A stretch of DNA of 64,000 nucleotides from NCBI RefSeq assembly GCF_041538065.1, contig NZ_JBGORW010000006.1:105697-169696 (forward strand), written 5' to 3'. Shown one piece after another: positions 54,500-63,462 of this stretch. Within the stretch, counting starts at the first letter, position 1. Every line of letters starts with the position of its first letter. The notes beneath the pieces were generated by a model, which was not told the DNA's origin, ran no database searches, and saw only the letters and a program-made list of their open reading frames with translations. The DNA is from Leptotrichia hongkongensis. GTDB taxonomy: Bacteria > Fusobacteriota > Fusobacteriia > Fusobacteriales > Leptotrichiaceae. A program made the position numbers and the translations under genes.

Positions 54500-55249
54500 A
54501 TGAACAAAAATGGAAAAATTTATGTAGTAGGAATTGGGCCAGGAAAAAAGGCAGATATGACTTTTAAGGCTTATGAAGCAATGGAAAAAAGTGATATTAT
54601 TGTAGGTTATAAAACTTATACTGACTTAATTGAAGAATATTTCCCAAATACTGAAATAAAAAGTTCAAGTATGATGAAGGAAGTTGACAGATGTATTGAA
54701 GTTTTGGAACTTGCAAAATCTGGTAAAAATGTTGCTTTGATTAGCAGTGGAGATGCTGGAGTATACGGTATGGCTGGAATAATGTATGAAGTAATTGGAG
54801 AAAATGACGATGTGGAAATCGAAGTAATCGCAGGAGTTACAGCAACAAATGCTGCAGCCGCAATCGTAGGAGCTCCAATTATGCACGATTATGTAACAAT
54901 CAGCCTAAGCAACCTTCTAACAGACTGGGAACTAATAAAAAAACGTCTAGAATTAGCTGCACAAGGTGATTTCATCGTAAGCTTATACAATCCAAAAAGT
55001 AAAGGAAGAACAACACAAATTGTTGAAGCACAGCAAATTATGCTAAAACACAAATCAAAAGACACGCCAGTTGCAATCGTAAGAAATGCAGGACGTGAAA
55101 CTGAAGAGCATGAAATCACAACACTTGAAAAAATGCTTGATTCTGAAATAAATATGCTTACAATTGTATTAATCGGAAATTCAAATACATTTGTTAAAAA
55201 AGGAAAAATGGTTACACCTAGAGGTTATGATAAAAAATATGAATATTAA
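54500..55249 (+). CDS. cobJ: precorrin-3B C17-methyltransferase (CobJ/CbiH)
   Basis: SAM-dependent ring-contraction methyltransferase of cobalamin synthesis. 249 residues: VVGIGPGKKADMTFKAYEAMEKSDIIVGYKTY start, ISSGDAGVYGMAGIMYE, GVTATNAAAAIVGAPIMHDY and VSLYNPKSKGRT. AGGAGG lies upstream. It is separated by about 200 AT-rich bases, with nothing recognisable, from the secreted paralogue. Confidence 0.94.
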   Translation: MNKNGKIYVVGIGPGKKADMTFKAYEAMEKSDIIVGYKTYTDLIEEYFPNTEIKSSSMMKEVDRCIEVLELAKSGKNVALISSGDAGVYGMAGIMYEVIGENDDVEIEVIAGVTATNAAAAIVGAPIMHDYVTISLSNLLTDWELIKKRLELAAQGDFIVSLYNPKSKGRTTQIVEAQQIMLKHKSKDTPVAIVRNAGRETEEHEITTLEKMLDSEINMLTIVLIGNSNTFVKKGKMVTPRGYDKKYEY

Positions 55250-55283
55250 TACTTTTTAAAAAGTCAGAAACAAAATTTGATAA

Positions 55284-55388
55284 TATACTCGAACCTATTT
55301 AAAATTAAACTGCTAGAAATTATATAATTTAGGGTTTGAGTAAAATAGTCATAATTTTTGAGTTCTGTTTTAAACTAGTTTTACTATA
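55284..55388 (+). repeat. MITE-like repeat family 1, copy d
   Basis: 105 bases from TATACTCGAACC to GTTTTACTATA. Nearly identical to copy c. It lies between cobJ and manO. Confidence 0.85.
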
Positions 55389-55455
55389 TTTATAAAATAA
55401 AAAAATTGGACTATCATATAAAGTTAGTCCATTTTTATTTTCAAATCTGTCATTT

Positions 55456-55830
55456 TTATTTCTTCTTAAACCATTCAAACACTTTTTTCAGCGACAATAC
55501 AGGTTTATTTCTTACAATTTTTTCATTTCCAAGAAAATCACGCATTGTCTTTAGTGTTTTTCCCGCATTTTTTACAACAAAATTATACGATCCAGCACTT
55601 TTAGTATCTATGAAAAAACCACGAATATACTTATCTTTAAAAAAGATTTGTGCTCTCACTCTCACAATTTCTCCCCAAGGAATCTGAATATAGTCTTCGG
55701 GATTACGGTTATTATAAAATTCGAAAGCTTTGTCACCTACAAGTATATTTCCATTTTTATTTCCAAACATTCCCGATAGAGAATTTGCCTTTGTTGTAAA
55801 TAACACTTTTGTATTCATCGAAATAGCCAC
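55456..55830 (-). CDS. manO: ManO-type DUF956 protein of mannose PTS operons
   Basis: 124 residues. The DUF956 pattern is visible: NTKVLFTTKANSLSGMFGNKNGNILVGDKAFEFYNNRNPEDYIQIPW and RGFFIDTKSAGSYNFVVKNAGK. Such proteins accompany mannose-family PTS operons in Firmicutes, where they are thought to regulate them. It is last in the manX-manY-manZ-manO run, 134 bases after manZ. Confidence 0.85.
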   Translation of the reverse strand: MAISMNTKVLFTTKANSLSGMFGNKNGNILVGDKAFEFYNNRNPEDYIQIPWGEIVRVRAQIFFKDKYIRGFFIDTKSAGSYNFVVKNAGKTLKTMRDFLGNEKIVRNKPVLSLKKVFEWFKKK

Positions 55831-55964
55831 TTTTATTCCTCATTTCTTTAATTCAAATTTATTACATAAAATTAGAAAAAAGTTGGCTTTTTAGTTCCAA
55901 CTTCTCTCTTTTGAATAGATTTTCCAATTATTTAAATTGAATTTTTAGTAGTCATTCCTTATTT

Positions 55965-56879
55965 TTAGAAAATTCCAACTAAGTGTCCTAAAATTCCCAC
56001 TGCAAATAGTCCAAAGATAATTAAAATTGGACTAACTTTTTTCTTAAGAAGCCACATACATAAAAATGTTAATAATAAAGCTGCTAATCCTGGCACTAAT
56101 TGATTTAAGTTATCTTGTAATGTTGTTACTTTTTCTGGTGTAAGAGAAACTCCACTTGCAAGATCTCCTAAGATTTTTTGTAACTGTTCACCATTTACAG
56201 CCTCTTTCGGAAATTCAACATAAGCACCCTTTGATAAAGGAACTTTTGATACAATCATTGGGAAATTAATTGAAGTCCAACGTTGAACCAAAATTCCCAT
56301 AACGAACATTCCTAAAATAGATGCTCCTTTTGTAATGGTTTGTAATAAACCACCTGATAAATCTTTTGTAATTTCAGCACCTTTTTGGTAACCAAATTCT
56401 TGAGTATACCATAAAAATGCTATACGAATTAGATTCCAAAAAATGAAGAAGAACAACGGTGCAATAACTGAACCACTTGTTGCAAGTGATGCTGCAATTG
56501 CTCCTAAAATTGGACGTACTGTGAACCAGAATACTGGATCTCCGATTCCTGCAAGTGGTCCCATCATTCCAACTTTTACCCCTTGAATAGCCGCATCATC
56601 AATTTTTGCCCCATTTGCTCTTTCTTCTTCAAGAGCAAGAGTTACTCCTAAAATTGGTGCAGCAATATATGGGTGAGTATTAAAAAATTCCATATGTCTT
56701 TTTAAAGCTGCCGAAGCATCATCTTTATTTGGATATAATTTTTTCAATGCCGGGATTAAAGAATAAGCCCAACCTCCATTTTGCATACGTTCGTAGTTCC
56801 AAGAACCTTGAAGAAATTGAGAACGTAACATTACACTACGACGATCTGATTTTGATAATTTTATTTTATTTTCTGCCAT
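55965..56879 (-). CDS. manZ: PTS mannose-family transporter subunit IID
   Basis: 304 residues. N-terminal LSKSDRRSVMLRSQFLQGSWNYERMQNGGWAYSLIPALKKLY and the GVKVGMMGPLAGIGDPVFWFTVRPI motif (about 100-128) are diagnostic of IID. Hydrophobic C-terminal segments follow. With IIC it forms the sugar channel. It is 17 bases after manY. Confidence 0.95.
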   Translation of the reverse strand: MAENKIKLSKSDRRSVMLRSQFLQGSWNYERMQNGGWAYSLIPALKKLYPNKDDASAALKRHMEFFNTHPYIAAPILGVTLALEEERANGAKIDDAAIQGVKVGMMGPLAGIGDPVFWFTVRPILGAIAASLATSGSVIAPLFFFIFWNLIRIAFLWYTQEFGYQKGAEITKDLSGGLLQTITKGASILGMFVMGILVQRWTSINFPMIVSKVPLSKGAYVEFPKEAVNGEQLQKILGDLASGVSLTPEKVTTLQDNLNQLVPGLAALLLTFLCMWLLKKKVSPILIIFGLFAVGILGHLVGIF

Positions 56880-56896
56880 TTCTTATTCCTCCCTTA

Positions 56897-57712
56897 TTAA
56901 TAATCATTTAAAATGTCACCTAACGGATCTCCAGAAGAAGCTGAACCTCCATCTCCGCCACCGTTACCTTTGTTATTAGTAACATTTAAGTAAATAATAG
57001 CTGCACACACACCGATAATTCCTGTTGCAATTAATGTAAGTTGATTTACTGGTGCTAATGCAAACCCTAAGAAGAAGAATGGCCATACTTCTTTATTTGC
57101 CATCAAATTAATAACCATTGCATATCCTACAGCTACAACGAATCCACCACCAATAGTCATTCCTTCAGTAAACCATGCTGGTAATGACCCTAATGCTCCT
57201 TGAATAATTTCAGAAGGTATGAATAACAGTAATCCTGCTGGAATCGCAATACGTAAACCTTGACAAGCAAGAGCTACCATGTGCCACAATTCTACACCTT
57301 TGAAATTTCCTTTTTCTGCTTCTCTATCAGCCTGGTGAACAATAACTACTGATAAAGTACGAACAACCATAGTTAAAACTAAACCAACTGTAGCTAGTGT
57401 AATTGCTGCTGCAATTGCAACATTACGTCCATCAGGAGTAAAATTACCCGCTTTAACAAAAATGATAGCCGAAGCAACAGAGGCAAGAGCTGCATCAGGC
57501 GCAACTGCTGCCCCTATATTAGCCCAACCTAGAGCAATTAATTGTAGTGCTCCTCCTAAAATAATACATTCACCAATACGTCCCGTAGCAACCCCAACTA
57601 ATGAACACGCAATAATTGGCTGATGGAATTGGAACTGATCAAGGATTCCTTCCATTCCTGCTAGAAATGCGACGATTAATATTAAAATAATTGATAAAAT
57701 ATTAAAATCCAT
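56897..57712 (-). CDS. manY: PTS mannose-family transporter subunit IIC
   Basis: 271 residues, highly hydrophobic. LDQFQFHQPIIACSLVGVATGR and GGALQLIALGWANIGAAVAPDAALASVAS near the start are IIC hallmarks. The C-terminus is a Gly/Ser/Asp-rich tail (GDGGSASSGDPLGDILNDY). It lies between manX and manZ with short gaps. Confidence 0.95.
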   Translation of the reverse strand: MDFNILSIILILIVAFLAGMEGILDQFQFHQPIIACSLVGVATGRIGECIILGGALQLIALGWANIGAAVAPDAALASVASAIIFVKAGNFTPDGRNVAIAAAITLATVGLVLTMVVRTLSVVIVHQADREAEKGNFKGVELWHMVALACQGLRIAIPAGLLLFIPSEIIQGALGSLPAWFTEGMTIGGGFVVAVGYAMVINLMANKEVWPFFFLGFALAPVNQLTLIATGIIGVCAAIIYLNVTNNKGNGGGDGGSASSGDPLGDILNDY

Positions 57713-57727
57713 AATAACCTCCTAAAA

Positions 57728-58717
57728 TTAAAGTTTTAATCCTTCGTTTTGTTTTTCTGAAATTAGTTTAAATAAGTCTGCTCTCTTATCAGCAGCAACT
57801 TTTCTTACATCAAATTGAACACCTAAATCTCTAAGTTTCTTATAAGTGTCAACATCATTCTGATCCATTGAAAGTACATTATTTACCATAACTTTTCCAA
57901 CACTATGTGCCATTGATCCTACATTTAGTTCTTTAATATCTACACCTTTTTCAATTACATAAAGTGCATCCTGAGGATTTTCAAATAGCAATAATGCTTT
58001 TGTATTTCCAAATCTTGGATCTTTTGAAATTTCTACTAATTTGTCAAGCGGAATAACATGTGCACGTACACCTGGAGGCGCTGCCTGTTCGATTAATTTT
58101 TTACGTAGTTCATCTTTTGAAACTGTGTCTGAAACTACGATTATTCTATTTGGATTTGTTGCTTTTGTCCAGCTTGTTGCAACTTGTCCGTGTAACAGAC
58201 GTGTATCAATACGAGCCAGAACAAATTTTATTTTCCCATCTCCGATAACTGTTCCTTCTGGAATTGCTCCTTTTGGCGTGTCATCTTGAGCTACTGCTTT
58301 TGCTACTGTTTCTTTAGGCTGTAATTCTTCAGGACGAACCTTGACTTGATCTCTTCCTTCTGGAACAATAGCTTTTGCTACTTCGTGAGCTGTATCTAAA
58401 TCTTCTCTTTCTGATAAAGCTGCTAACAGCATTGGTAAGTTAAGCCCTGCTACAATTGCTCTTTTTTCAGGTGCTTCTTCAAAGAAACGATTTGATTGGT
58501 TGAATGGGCTTCCTCCCCATAAATCAACTAAAAATAGAACTTCTTCAGTTCCTAATTTCGTAATGGCATCTTGAATTTTTTTATATAAGTCATCTGGTCC
58601 TTCACTGGGCATAAACACAACTGATTCCAATAATTCTGCTTCACCTAGAATCATTGAAGCTGACTGCTTTATACCAGCTGCAAATTCACCATGACTTGCA
58701 ACGATAATTCCTACCAT
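57728..58717 (-). CDS. manX: PTS mannose-family cytoplasmic subunit IIAB
   Basis: 329 residues carrying both phosphotransfer domains. IIA (1-130) has phospho-His9 in GIIVASHGEFAAG and the VDLWGGSPFNQ loop. An Ala/Pro/Lys-rich linker (130-160) leads to IIB with phospho-His in LARIDTRLLHGQVATSW (about 182). It is first in the operon, with AGGAGG upstream. The sugar specificity could be mannose, glucose, fructose or glucosamine. Confidence 0.95.
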   Translation of the reverse strand: MVGIIVASHGEFAAGIKQSASMILGEAELLESVVFMPSEGPDDLYKKIQDAITKLGTEEVLFLVDLWGGSPFNQSNRFFEEAPEKRAIVAGLNLPMLLAALSEREDLDTAHEVAKAIVPEGRDQVKVRPEELQPKETVAKAVAQDDTPKGAIPEGTVIGDGKIKFVLARIDTRLLHGQVATSWTKATNPNRIIVVSDTVSKDELRKKLIEQAAPPGVRAHVIPLDKLVEISKDPRFGNTKALLLFENPQDALYVIEKGVDIKELNVGSMAHSVGKVMVNNVLSMDQNDVDTYKKLRDLGVQFDVRKVAADKRADLFKLISEKQNEGLKL

Positions 58718-58817
58718 CTTGAGCCTCCTTTTAAATAAAATTTATTTTTAAGTTTTCACTTTATAAGATTACAATATCTTTATTATTTTTAACAAAAGTG
58801 AATAATCCCATACTATA

Positions 58818-58845
58818 AGTGTACCACATTTTTTTTGATTTGCAA
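58818..58845 (-). promoter_or_regulatory. possible promoter of the man PTS operon
   Basis: Minus strand TTGCAA (58845-58840), 16 bases, TACACT (58823-58818), about 100 bases before the manX start. The rest of the 58718-59082 gap is AT-rich with no gene or repeat I can name. Confidence 0.42.
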
Positions 58846-59082
58846 GTATTTTATAAGAAATTTATAAAACAAAATTAATGGATATTGATTTTTAGTACAT
58901 TTTTTATAATTTATAATATTGTATTATTGACATAAAAAATAGTTTTTGTTGATATGCATATACAAAGAAAATGTGATAGGAGCAAATAAAAAGCAGAATA
59001 CCAAAATCATAAATAAAGAATTCATTTGAATTTTTTTATACAAGGAATAATAAATTAATTTATTAGATATTTTCGATTTTAT

Positions 59083-59120
59083 AAAGAGCTGTCCTCAGAT
59101 ATAATTTGAAGCAGCTCTTT
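59083..59120 (-). terminator. terminator of the YciI gene
   Basis: AAAGAGCTG (59083-59091) pairs perfectly with CAGCTCTTT (59112-59120), 11 bases after the stop at 59131. Confidence 0.72.
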
Positions 59121-59130
59121 TTAATGTATA

Positions 59131-59427
59131 TTAATGAAATAAATTTTCTAGTGAAGTATTTTTACCAAACTTAACTGGTTTAAATTCGATTATTTCATAA
59201 TCTGCTATTTCTTCAACATAAAATGGATCTTCATACAATATTTTTTTTGCTTCTTCCAAATTGTTAGAATTAAACAAGATTACTCCTCCTAATTCAGGAA
59301 AACTTTTCTTCCCTGTACATATAAATTTTTCTTTTTCAAAATATTTGTCAAGATATTCTAAATGAGCTTCTAAAACCTTATTTACTTCTTCCATTGATTT
59401 TTTATACTTTAAATTAGCAATAAACAT
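59131..59427 (-). CDS. YciI-family protein
   Basis: 98 residues of ferredoxin-like alpha/beta fold: HLEYLDKYFEKEKFICTGKKSFPELGGVILF and the YEDPFYVEEIADYEIIEFKPVK end are typical of YciI. The conserved His is His23. Possible small-molecule lyase or hydrolase role is unproven. Its ATG overlaps the stop of the upstream oxidoreductase by one base (TAATG), so the two are coupled. Confidence 0.83.
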   Translation of the reverse strand: MFIANLKYKKSMEEVNKVLEAHLEYLDKYFEKEKFICTGKKSFPELGGVILFNSNNLEEAKKILYEDPFYVEEIADYEIIEFKPVKFGKNTSLENLFH

Positions 59428-59981
59428 TATTTATCCCCCTCTTCTCTTGTCCTACGGATATATTCAATATATTCCTTTGCGTTTTTTCCAAGTTCATTAT
59501 CATTTAATTCGTTTATGTGCGGAGAAACTCCATAAACACTAAAATATGACAAATAAATTCCTTGAGCATAATTTATAGTTTCTTCAAATGGAATAAGTAT
59601 TTCATCAAGAGAAAATTTATTTTTCCCACCATGCTTGTAATATTCTCTCTTCCCTCCAGTTGTAACAGCTAATCCAATCTTTTTATTCTTCAGCTTGTCC
59701 CCATTCGATCCATAAGCCCAGTTATACTCGAATACTTCATCCAGCCATTTTTTTAACAAAGGTGGACAGTTAAACCAGTACAAAGGAAATTGAAAAATAA
59801 TATGTTCATATTTAATCAATAATTCCTGCTCTCTTTTTACATCTATATTCCAATCTGGATATTCTTTATACAATTCATGAACTTCTATTTCTTGCGGATA
59901 TTTTAACAGCTCTTCCTTCCACCTCTTATTTGCTTTTGATTCGTTAATATTTGGATGTGCTAAAATTACTAAAGTTTTCAT
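59427..59981 (-). CDS. flavodoxin-fold NAD(P)H oxidoreductase (KefF/MdaB-like)
   Basis: 184 residues. MKTLVILAHPNINESKANKRW begins the FMN-binding fold. FQFPLYWFNCPPLLKKWLDEVF, KKIGLAVTTGGKREYY and YGVSPH are the family blocks. Likely a quinone or electrophile reductase. It is divergent from an HxlR-family gene, a common pairing in which the regulator senses electrophiles and controls the reductase. Confidence 0.88.
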   Translation of the reverse strand: MKTLVILAHPNINESKANKRWKEELLKYPQEIEVHELYKEYPDWNIDVKREQELLIKYEHIIFQFPLYWFNCPPLLKKWLDEVFEYNWAYGSNGDKLKNKKIGLAVTTGGKREYYKHGGKNKFSLDEILIPFEETINYAQGIYLSYFSVYGVSPHINELNDNELGKNAKEYIEYIRRTREEGDK

Positions 59982-60015
59982 AATTATAAATATTTCCTTT
60001 CATTAATTTTGTTAT

Positions 60016-60073
60016 ATTATATAATCCTAATTTAAATTTGTAAATACACACAAAAACGTAAGCATATACTTAC
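60016..60073 (-). promoter_or_regulatory. oxidoreductase promoter with adjacent operator palindrome
   Basis: Minus strand TTTACA (60044-60039), 17 bases, TATAAT (60021-60016). Immediately upstream, GTAAGCATATACTTAC (60058-60073) is an inverted repeat of GTAAG/CTTAC, a candidate HxlR-family site between the divergent genes. Confidence 0.6.
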
Positions 60074-60151
60074 CTAAACGTAACTACTGGACTTAACTGA
60101 AAATTTATGCAATAATGTCTTCATAACAATATTTATAATAGGAGATTAACT

Positions 60152-60529
60152 ATGAAACAATACATTTTAGGAATAGAAGCAACGCTTGAAATATTTGGTG
60201 GGAAATGGAAAGCATTGATTACATATATTCTTACCTTTGGAACAAAAAGGACAGGCGAATTACAAAGATTAATCCCTGGTATTTCTCAAAAAGTTCTTAT
60301 TGAAAAATTGAAAGAGCTGGAAAAAGATGGAATTATAGAAAAACATGTGTATGAAGAAATGCCTCCAAAGGTAGAATACAAACTCACAGAATATGGACAA
60401 TCATTTTCAAATATTTTATATGCCATGTGCTTCTGGGGTCGAGAAAATATTAAATTAAGGCAAAAAATGGGTGAAGATATTATACTGCTTGATAAAAAAG
60501 ATGAATTTAGAAAAAATATTGATAAATAG
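60152..60529 (+). CDS. HxlR-family transcriptional regulator
   Basis: 125 residues, a MarR-related winged helix: EIFGGKWKALITYILTFGTKRTGELQRLIPGISQKVLIEKLKELEKDGII is the full HxlR signature, followed by the wing PPKVEYKLTEYG. One cysteine (AMCFWG, about residue 92) could be a redox or electrophile sensor, as in YodB/HypR relatives. It is divergent from the oxidoreductase-YciI pair, which it probably controls. Confidence 0.92.
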   Translation: MKQYILGIEATLEIFGGKWKALITYILTFGTKRTGELQRLIPGISQKVLIEKLKELEKDGIIEKHVYEEMPPKVEYKLTEYGQSFSNILYAMCFWGRENIKLRQKMGEDIILLDKKDEFRKNIDK

Positions 60530-60654
60530 TTTTATTACTATTTAATTTTTACAAAACATTAAAGAAATATTATCACTAAATGCAAATAAATCAAATATTG
60601 TAATTTCACACTAAAATCCTTACTTCAACAAAAGCCAAAATACGAAAAAAGTAG

Positions 60655-60684
60655 TTGACAAATTATTGAAATATATGATATACT
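60655..60684 (+). promoter_or_regulatory. promoter of the tRNA cluster
   Basis: TTGACA (60655-60660), 18 bases, TATACT (60679-60684), 15 bases before the first tRNA. The three tRNAs are closely spaced and likely co-transcribed. Confidence 0.72.
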
Positions 60685-60699
60685 AACTGAGTAACGTAT

Positions 60700-60786
60700 G
60701 GGTGGATGTCCGAACGGCTAAGGGACCGGTCTTGAAAACCGGCGAAATCGCAAGATGTCTGGGTTCGAATCCCAGTTCACCCGCCA
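60700..60786 (+). tRNA. tRNA-Ser (anticodon TGA)
   Basis: Acceptor GGGTGGA pairs with the 3' TTCACCC, followed by G and encoded CCA. Anticodon stem CCGGT/ACCGG with loop CTTGAAA gives TGA. A long variable arm and GGTTCGAATCC T-loop confirm a class II serine tRNA. Confidence 0.95.
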
Positions 60787-60804
60787 TTTAAAATTTATAC
60801 TTTT

Positions 60805-60898
60805 GGAGAAGTGGCAGAGAGGCCGAATGCGCTCCCCTGCTAAGGGAGTATCCGAGCTAAAACTTGGATCGAGGGTTCAAATCCCTCCTTCTCCGCCA
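60805..60898 (+). tRNA. tRNA-Ser (anticodon GCT)
   Basis: Acceptor GGAGAAG pairs with CTTCTCC then G and CCA. Anticodon stem CTCCC/GGGAG with loop CTGCTAA gives GCT. Long variable arm and GGTTCAAATCC T-loop are present. Confidence 0.95.
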
Positions 60899-60925
60899 TT
60901 TTTTTTTAGTAAATTTATTAATAAT

Positions 60926-61002
<77 letters not shown>

Positions 61003-61184
61003 TTTTTATATAAAGACATTGATATTAAACTAATTCATGATTATTTCAAAGAATTAATCATAAGTTGTTGATATTTATCTAATATTACTATAAATTTATC
61101 GTACTTAAAGTGCGATTTTTTTTTGCTAAAAATTAGGTATAAAAAAAATAACAAGAATAAGCTGTTAAGAACAAATTATTTTCG

Positions 61185-61415
61185 TTAGAAATTTAATGAA
61201 ACACTTAAAATATTAGAAATAGAAAACACGAAACTAACGATTGCAGAAAAACATTGGCAACTTTTATGAGTAAATATCAATTAAATGAAGTTCAAATAAC
61301 AGATATATTAGGACACGAAAATATAAACACAACAAATGATTATTATATTAAAGTAGATGAACAGGAATTAAAAAAATCCATTAACAAAATAGATTTTTTA
61401 AAGGATGTAGTATAA
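61185..61415 (+). pseudogene. C-terminal remnant of a phage/ICE tyrosine integrase
   Basis: One frame reads FNETLKILEIENTKLT; after a small frame-breaking deletion near 61235 another reads DCRKTLATFMSKYQLNEVQI, then TDILGHENINTTNDYYIKVD and a stop at 61415. The catalytic Arg, the LGHEN His and the Tyr of NDYY are recognisable. The N-terminal two-thirds is missing. It lies about 180 bases from tRNA-Arg. The following 61416-61610 has only a GGTAACCAAC direct repeat (61464-61484). Confidence 0.72.
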
Positions 61416-61612
61416 AAATATTATTTAAAAGTCTAAAAATCATACTTTGGATATATCAAAAAAGGTAACCAACAGGTAACCAACGCATAAGGTAAATGGT
61501 TATTTTTCCAAACTTTTAAAAAGATATAGTAAAATTATAGCAATTTTAACAATTTTAAAAAAATTATCTCAAAACACCATATTATTTAGCTTGATAAAAA
61601 TAATAGTATAAA

Positions 61613-61770
61613 AAAATATGCTACCCTTGTGATAGCATATTTAAAAAGGAGTTTTGAAGAAAAAAGTTTTCACTTTTTCTATTGGTCAGATATAATTATA
61701 CATTACAATCCTTATGATATTTATTGTAACTCCTTAGTTTTTAATTTGTTGTAAGGAATTATACTTAAAC
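61613..61770 (-). ncRNA. possible structured RNA with terminator
   Basis: Reading the minus strand, hairpins occur in order: CCTTA/TAAGG (61756-61732), TTACAAT/ATTGTAA (61729-61703), AAAAGT-GAAA-ACTTTT (61677-61662), and a perfect terminator stem ATATGCTA/TAGCATAT (61641-61617) with a T-run. Four consecutive stems without an ORF suggest a small structured RNA. No homologue recognised and no clear promoter, so confidence is low. Confidence 0.35.
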
Positions 61771-61828
61771 TTTACTTTGCACATCCTATAATACTCAATT
61801 TGTTTTTTTTTATCTATCTTTTTAATAG

Positions 61829-62187
61829 TATATCTAAATTATCTTTTACACAATTTTATACTACTCTCTCTCTTTTAAAAATGAAAATTATATATGACAC
61901 TATTTATCATTTAAATAATAAAAATCAATTAAACTGCTTTTTGCAAAATCGAATAAATATAGTAAAACTAGTTTAAAAAAGAACTCAAAAATTATGACTA
62001 TTCTACTCAAACCCTAAATTATATAATTTCTATCAGTTCAATTTTAAATGGGTTCGAGTATATCTAAATTATCTTTTACACAATTTATACTACTCTCTCT
62101 TTTAAAAATGAAAATTATATATGACATTATTCATTATTTAAATAAAAAAAAACAATTAAAACTGCTTTTTATAAAATTAGATAAATA
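61829..62187 (+). repeat. pair of about 125-bp direct repeats flanking a family 1 MITE
   Basis: Repeat 1 (61829-61957) and repeat 2 (62059-62187) both begin TATATCTAAATTATC and share ACACAATTT, CTCTCTTTTAAAAATGAAA and ACTGCTTTTT in order, with small indels. The MITE at 61958-62062 lies exactly between them. No coding sequence is evident. Confidence 0.75.
61958..62062 (-). repeat. MITE-like repeat family 1, copy e
   Basis: 105 bases, family orientation on the minus strand, from TATAGTAAAACTAG to GGGTTCGAGTATA. Same core as the other four copies. Confidence 0.85.
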
Positions 62188-62254
62188 CTATAAAGTTTAA
62201 TTTATACTTTTAAATAGAATTTTGTATAGCATCATATTTATATTAAACTCAAAA

Positions 62255-62274
62255 AGCTGGATTTACATCCAGCT
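62255..62274 (-). terminator. terminator of the porin-like gene
   Basis: AGCTGGA (62255-62261) pairs with TCCAGCT (62268-62274). T-run follows on the minus strand, 35 bases after the stop at 62309. Confidence 0.82.
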
Positions 62275-62308
62275 CCTTTTAAGTTATTTTTATATGAATT
62301 ATTAGTGA

Positions 62309-63406
62309 TTATTTAACTTCTAAACCAACTTTTAATCCAGCTCTTAATTCATTATATTCTCTTGTATATTTGTCGTTGTTGAAGTAACGTCCATCGTTAT
62401 AAACACCTTTAACAGTTTCTTTGTTAACAACTCTGTATTTAACTTCAGGGTTTACAGTCAATGTTCCTACTGGCAAATCAATACCTTTTTTGTATCCTAA
62501 TCCAGTCCATACTGAGAAGTTGTTTTGGAATCCATGTCTAGCAGTTTGTCTTTCCCATTCATTTTCAGCATTGATTAATCCATAGAATCCTGCTAAATCA
62601 GGAGTTTTATATGTTAACCCTGCAACATAGTCTAAATAAACAGTAGATTTTGCATCTTTTCCTGTTTCAGCTAATTTACCTTTTGCATCTCTTAATTTAT
62701 TAGTTAAACCAACGTTATAGTTTAAAGTTCCGATTCCATTATCAAAAATTTGTCCGTTATTTTCTAAAGCAAAGTTGATTCCCCATCCAGATACTTTTCC
62801 TTTTGTGAAATCATTTCCGCTCCATGCGTTATCTGCACTTTTGTTTCCTGATTGATCGAAGTAAACTAATTGAGTTGTTGCATCAAAGTTATGTCCGAAG
62901 AAGTTAATTCCAAATGATGGTCCTACATAAATTTCATTTGATGTTCCTCTGTGTCCTGAGTATCTACCAGTACCACTTGTATTTTTATTTTTCCATCCTA
63001 AAGTCCATTTATTAGTCCAAGAACCTAATGTAATATCTCTATATAATTCAATATTATTTTCCCAAGTTTGAGATTTGTCATAAGTTCCTTTTGTACCTGT
63101 TTTAGTTTCATAATCAAAATCATTTTTGTATCTATCTTGATCATTTTGGAATTCAAATTTTAATCCTAAGTCTCCTTCATCTACTAAATGTAAATCTCCA
63201 CCAAAGATATTTCTCCATCTAGTTCTTTCTTTATTTGCTCCTTTGAATCCTGCGATTCCTAATCCATTTCCTGTATTTGTTTTTTTGTCTGTATACCCTT
63301 GTCTCAATTCTGTAGAGAAATGGATTTCTTTTACTGTATCTTGGTCAGCTAAAGCTAGACTAGATACGCTTAATACTAATGCTAATACTCCTAATACTTT
63401 TTTCAT
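62309..63406 (-). CDS. porin-like outer-membrane beta-barrel protein
   Basis: About 365 residues. Signal peptide MKKVLGVLALVLSVSSLALA, then a mature protein made of short amphipathic strands with many Trp/Tyr/Gly and Asn/Lys turns, no cysteines, and a final strand ending AGLKVGLEVK. This is the composition of a fusobacterial outer-membrane porin; I cannot assign it to FomA specifically. ATG 63406 is chosen because GGAGG lies eight bases upstream; the longer ORF start at 63436 would place the ribosome-binding site inside the gene. Confidence 0.75.
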   Translation of the reverse strand: MKKVLGVLALVLSVSSLALADQDTVKEIHFSTELRQGYTDKKTNTGNGLGIAGFKGANKERTRWRNIFGGDLHLVDEGDLGLKFEFQNDQDRYKNDFDYETKTGTKGTYDKSQTWENNIELYRDITLGSWTNKWTLGWKNKNTSGTGRYSGHRGTSNEIYVGPSFGINFFGHNFDATTQLVYFDQSGNKSADNAWSGNDFTKGKVSGWGINFALENNGQIFDNGIGTLNYNVGLTNKLRDAKGKLAETGKDAKSTVYLDYVAGLTYKTPDLAGFYGLINAENEWERQTARHGFQNNFSVWTGLGYKKGIDLPVGTLTVNPEVKYRVVNKETVKGVYNDGRYFNNDKYTREYNELRAGLKVGLEVK

Positions 63407-63462
63407 TGTTTTTCCTCCTAAAAATAATTTTAACAAATATATATCTTAACAATTCACAGTTA

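Noticed and set aside
61464..61484. GGTAACCAAC tandem pair as a CRISPR or att site
   Set aside because: Only two short copies, no spacer regularity, and no matching tRNA end.
61613..61770. The structured RNA as a Cas9 tracrRNA
   Set aside because: The stem pattern is reminiscent, but there is no CRISPR array or cas gene in the window and no anti-repeat can be defined.
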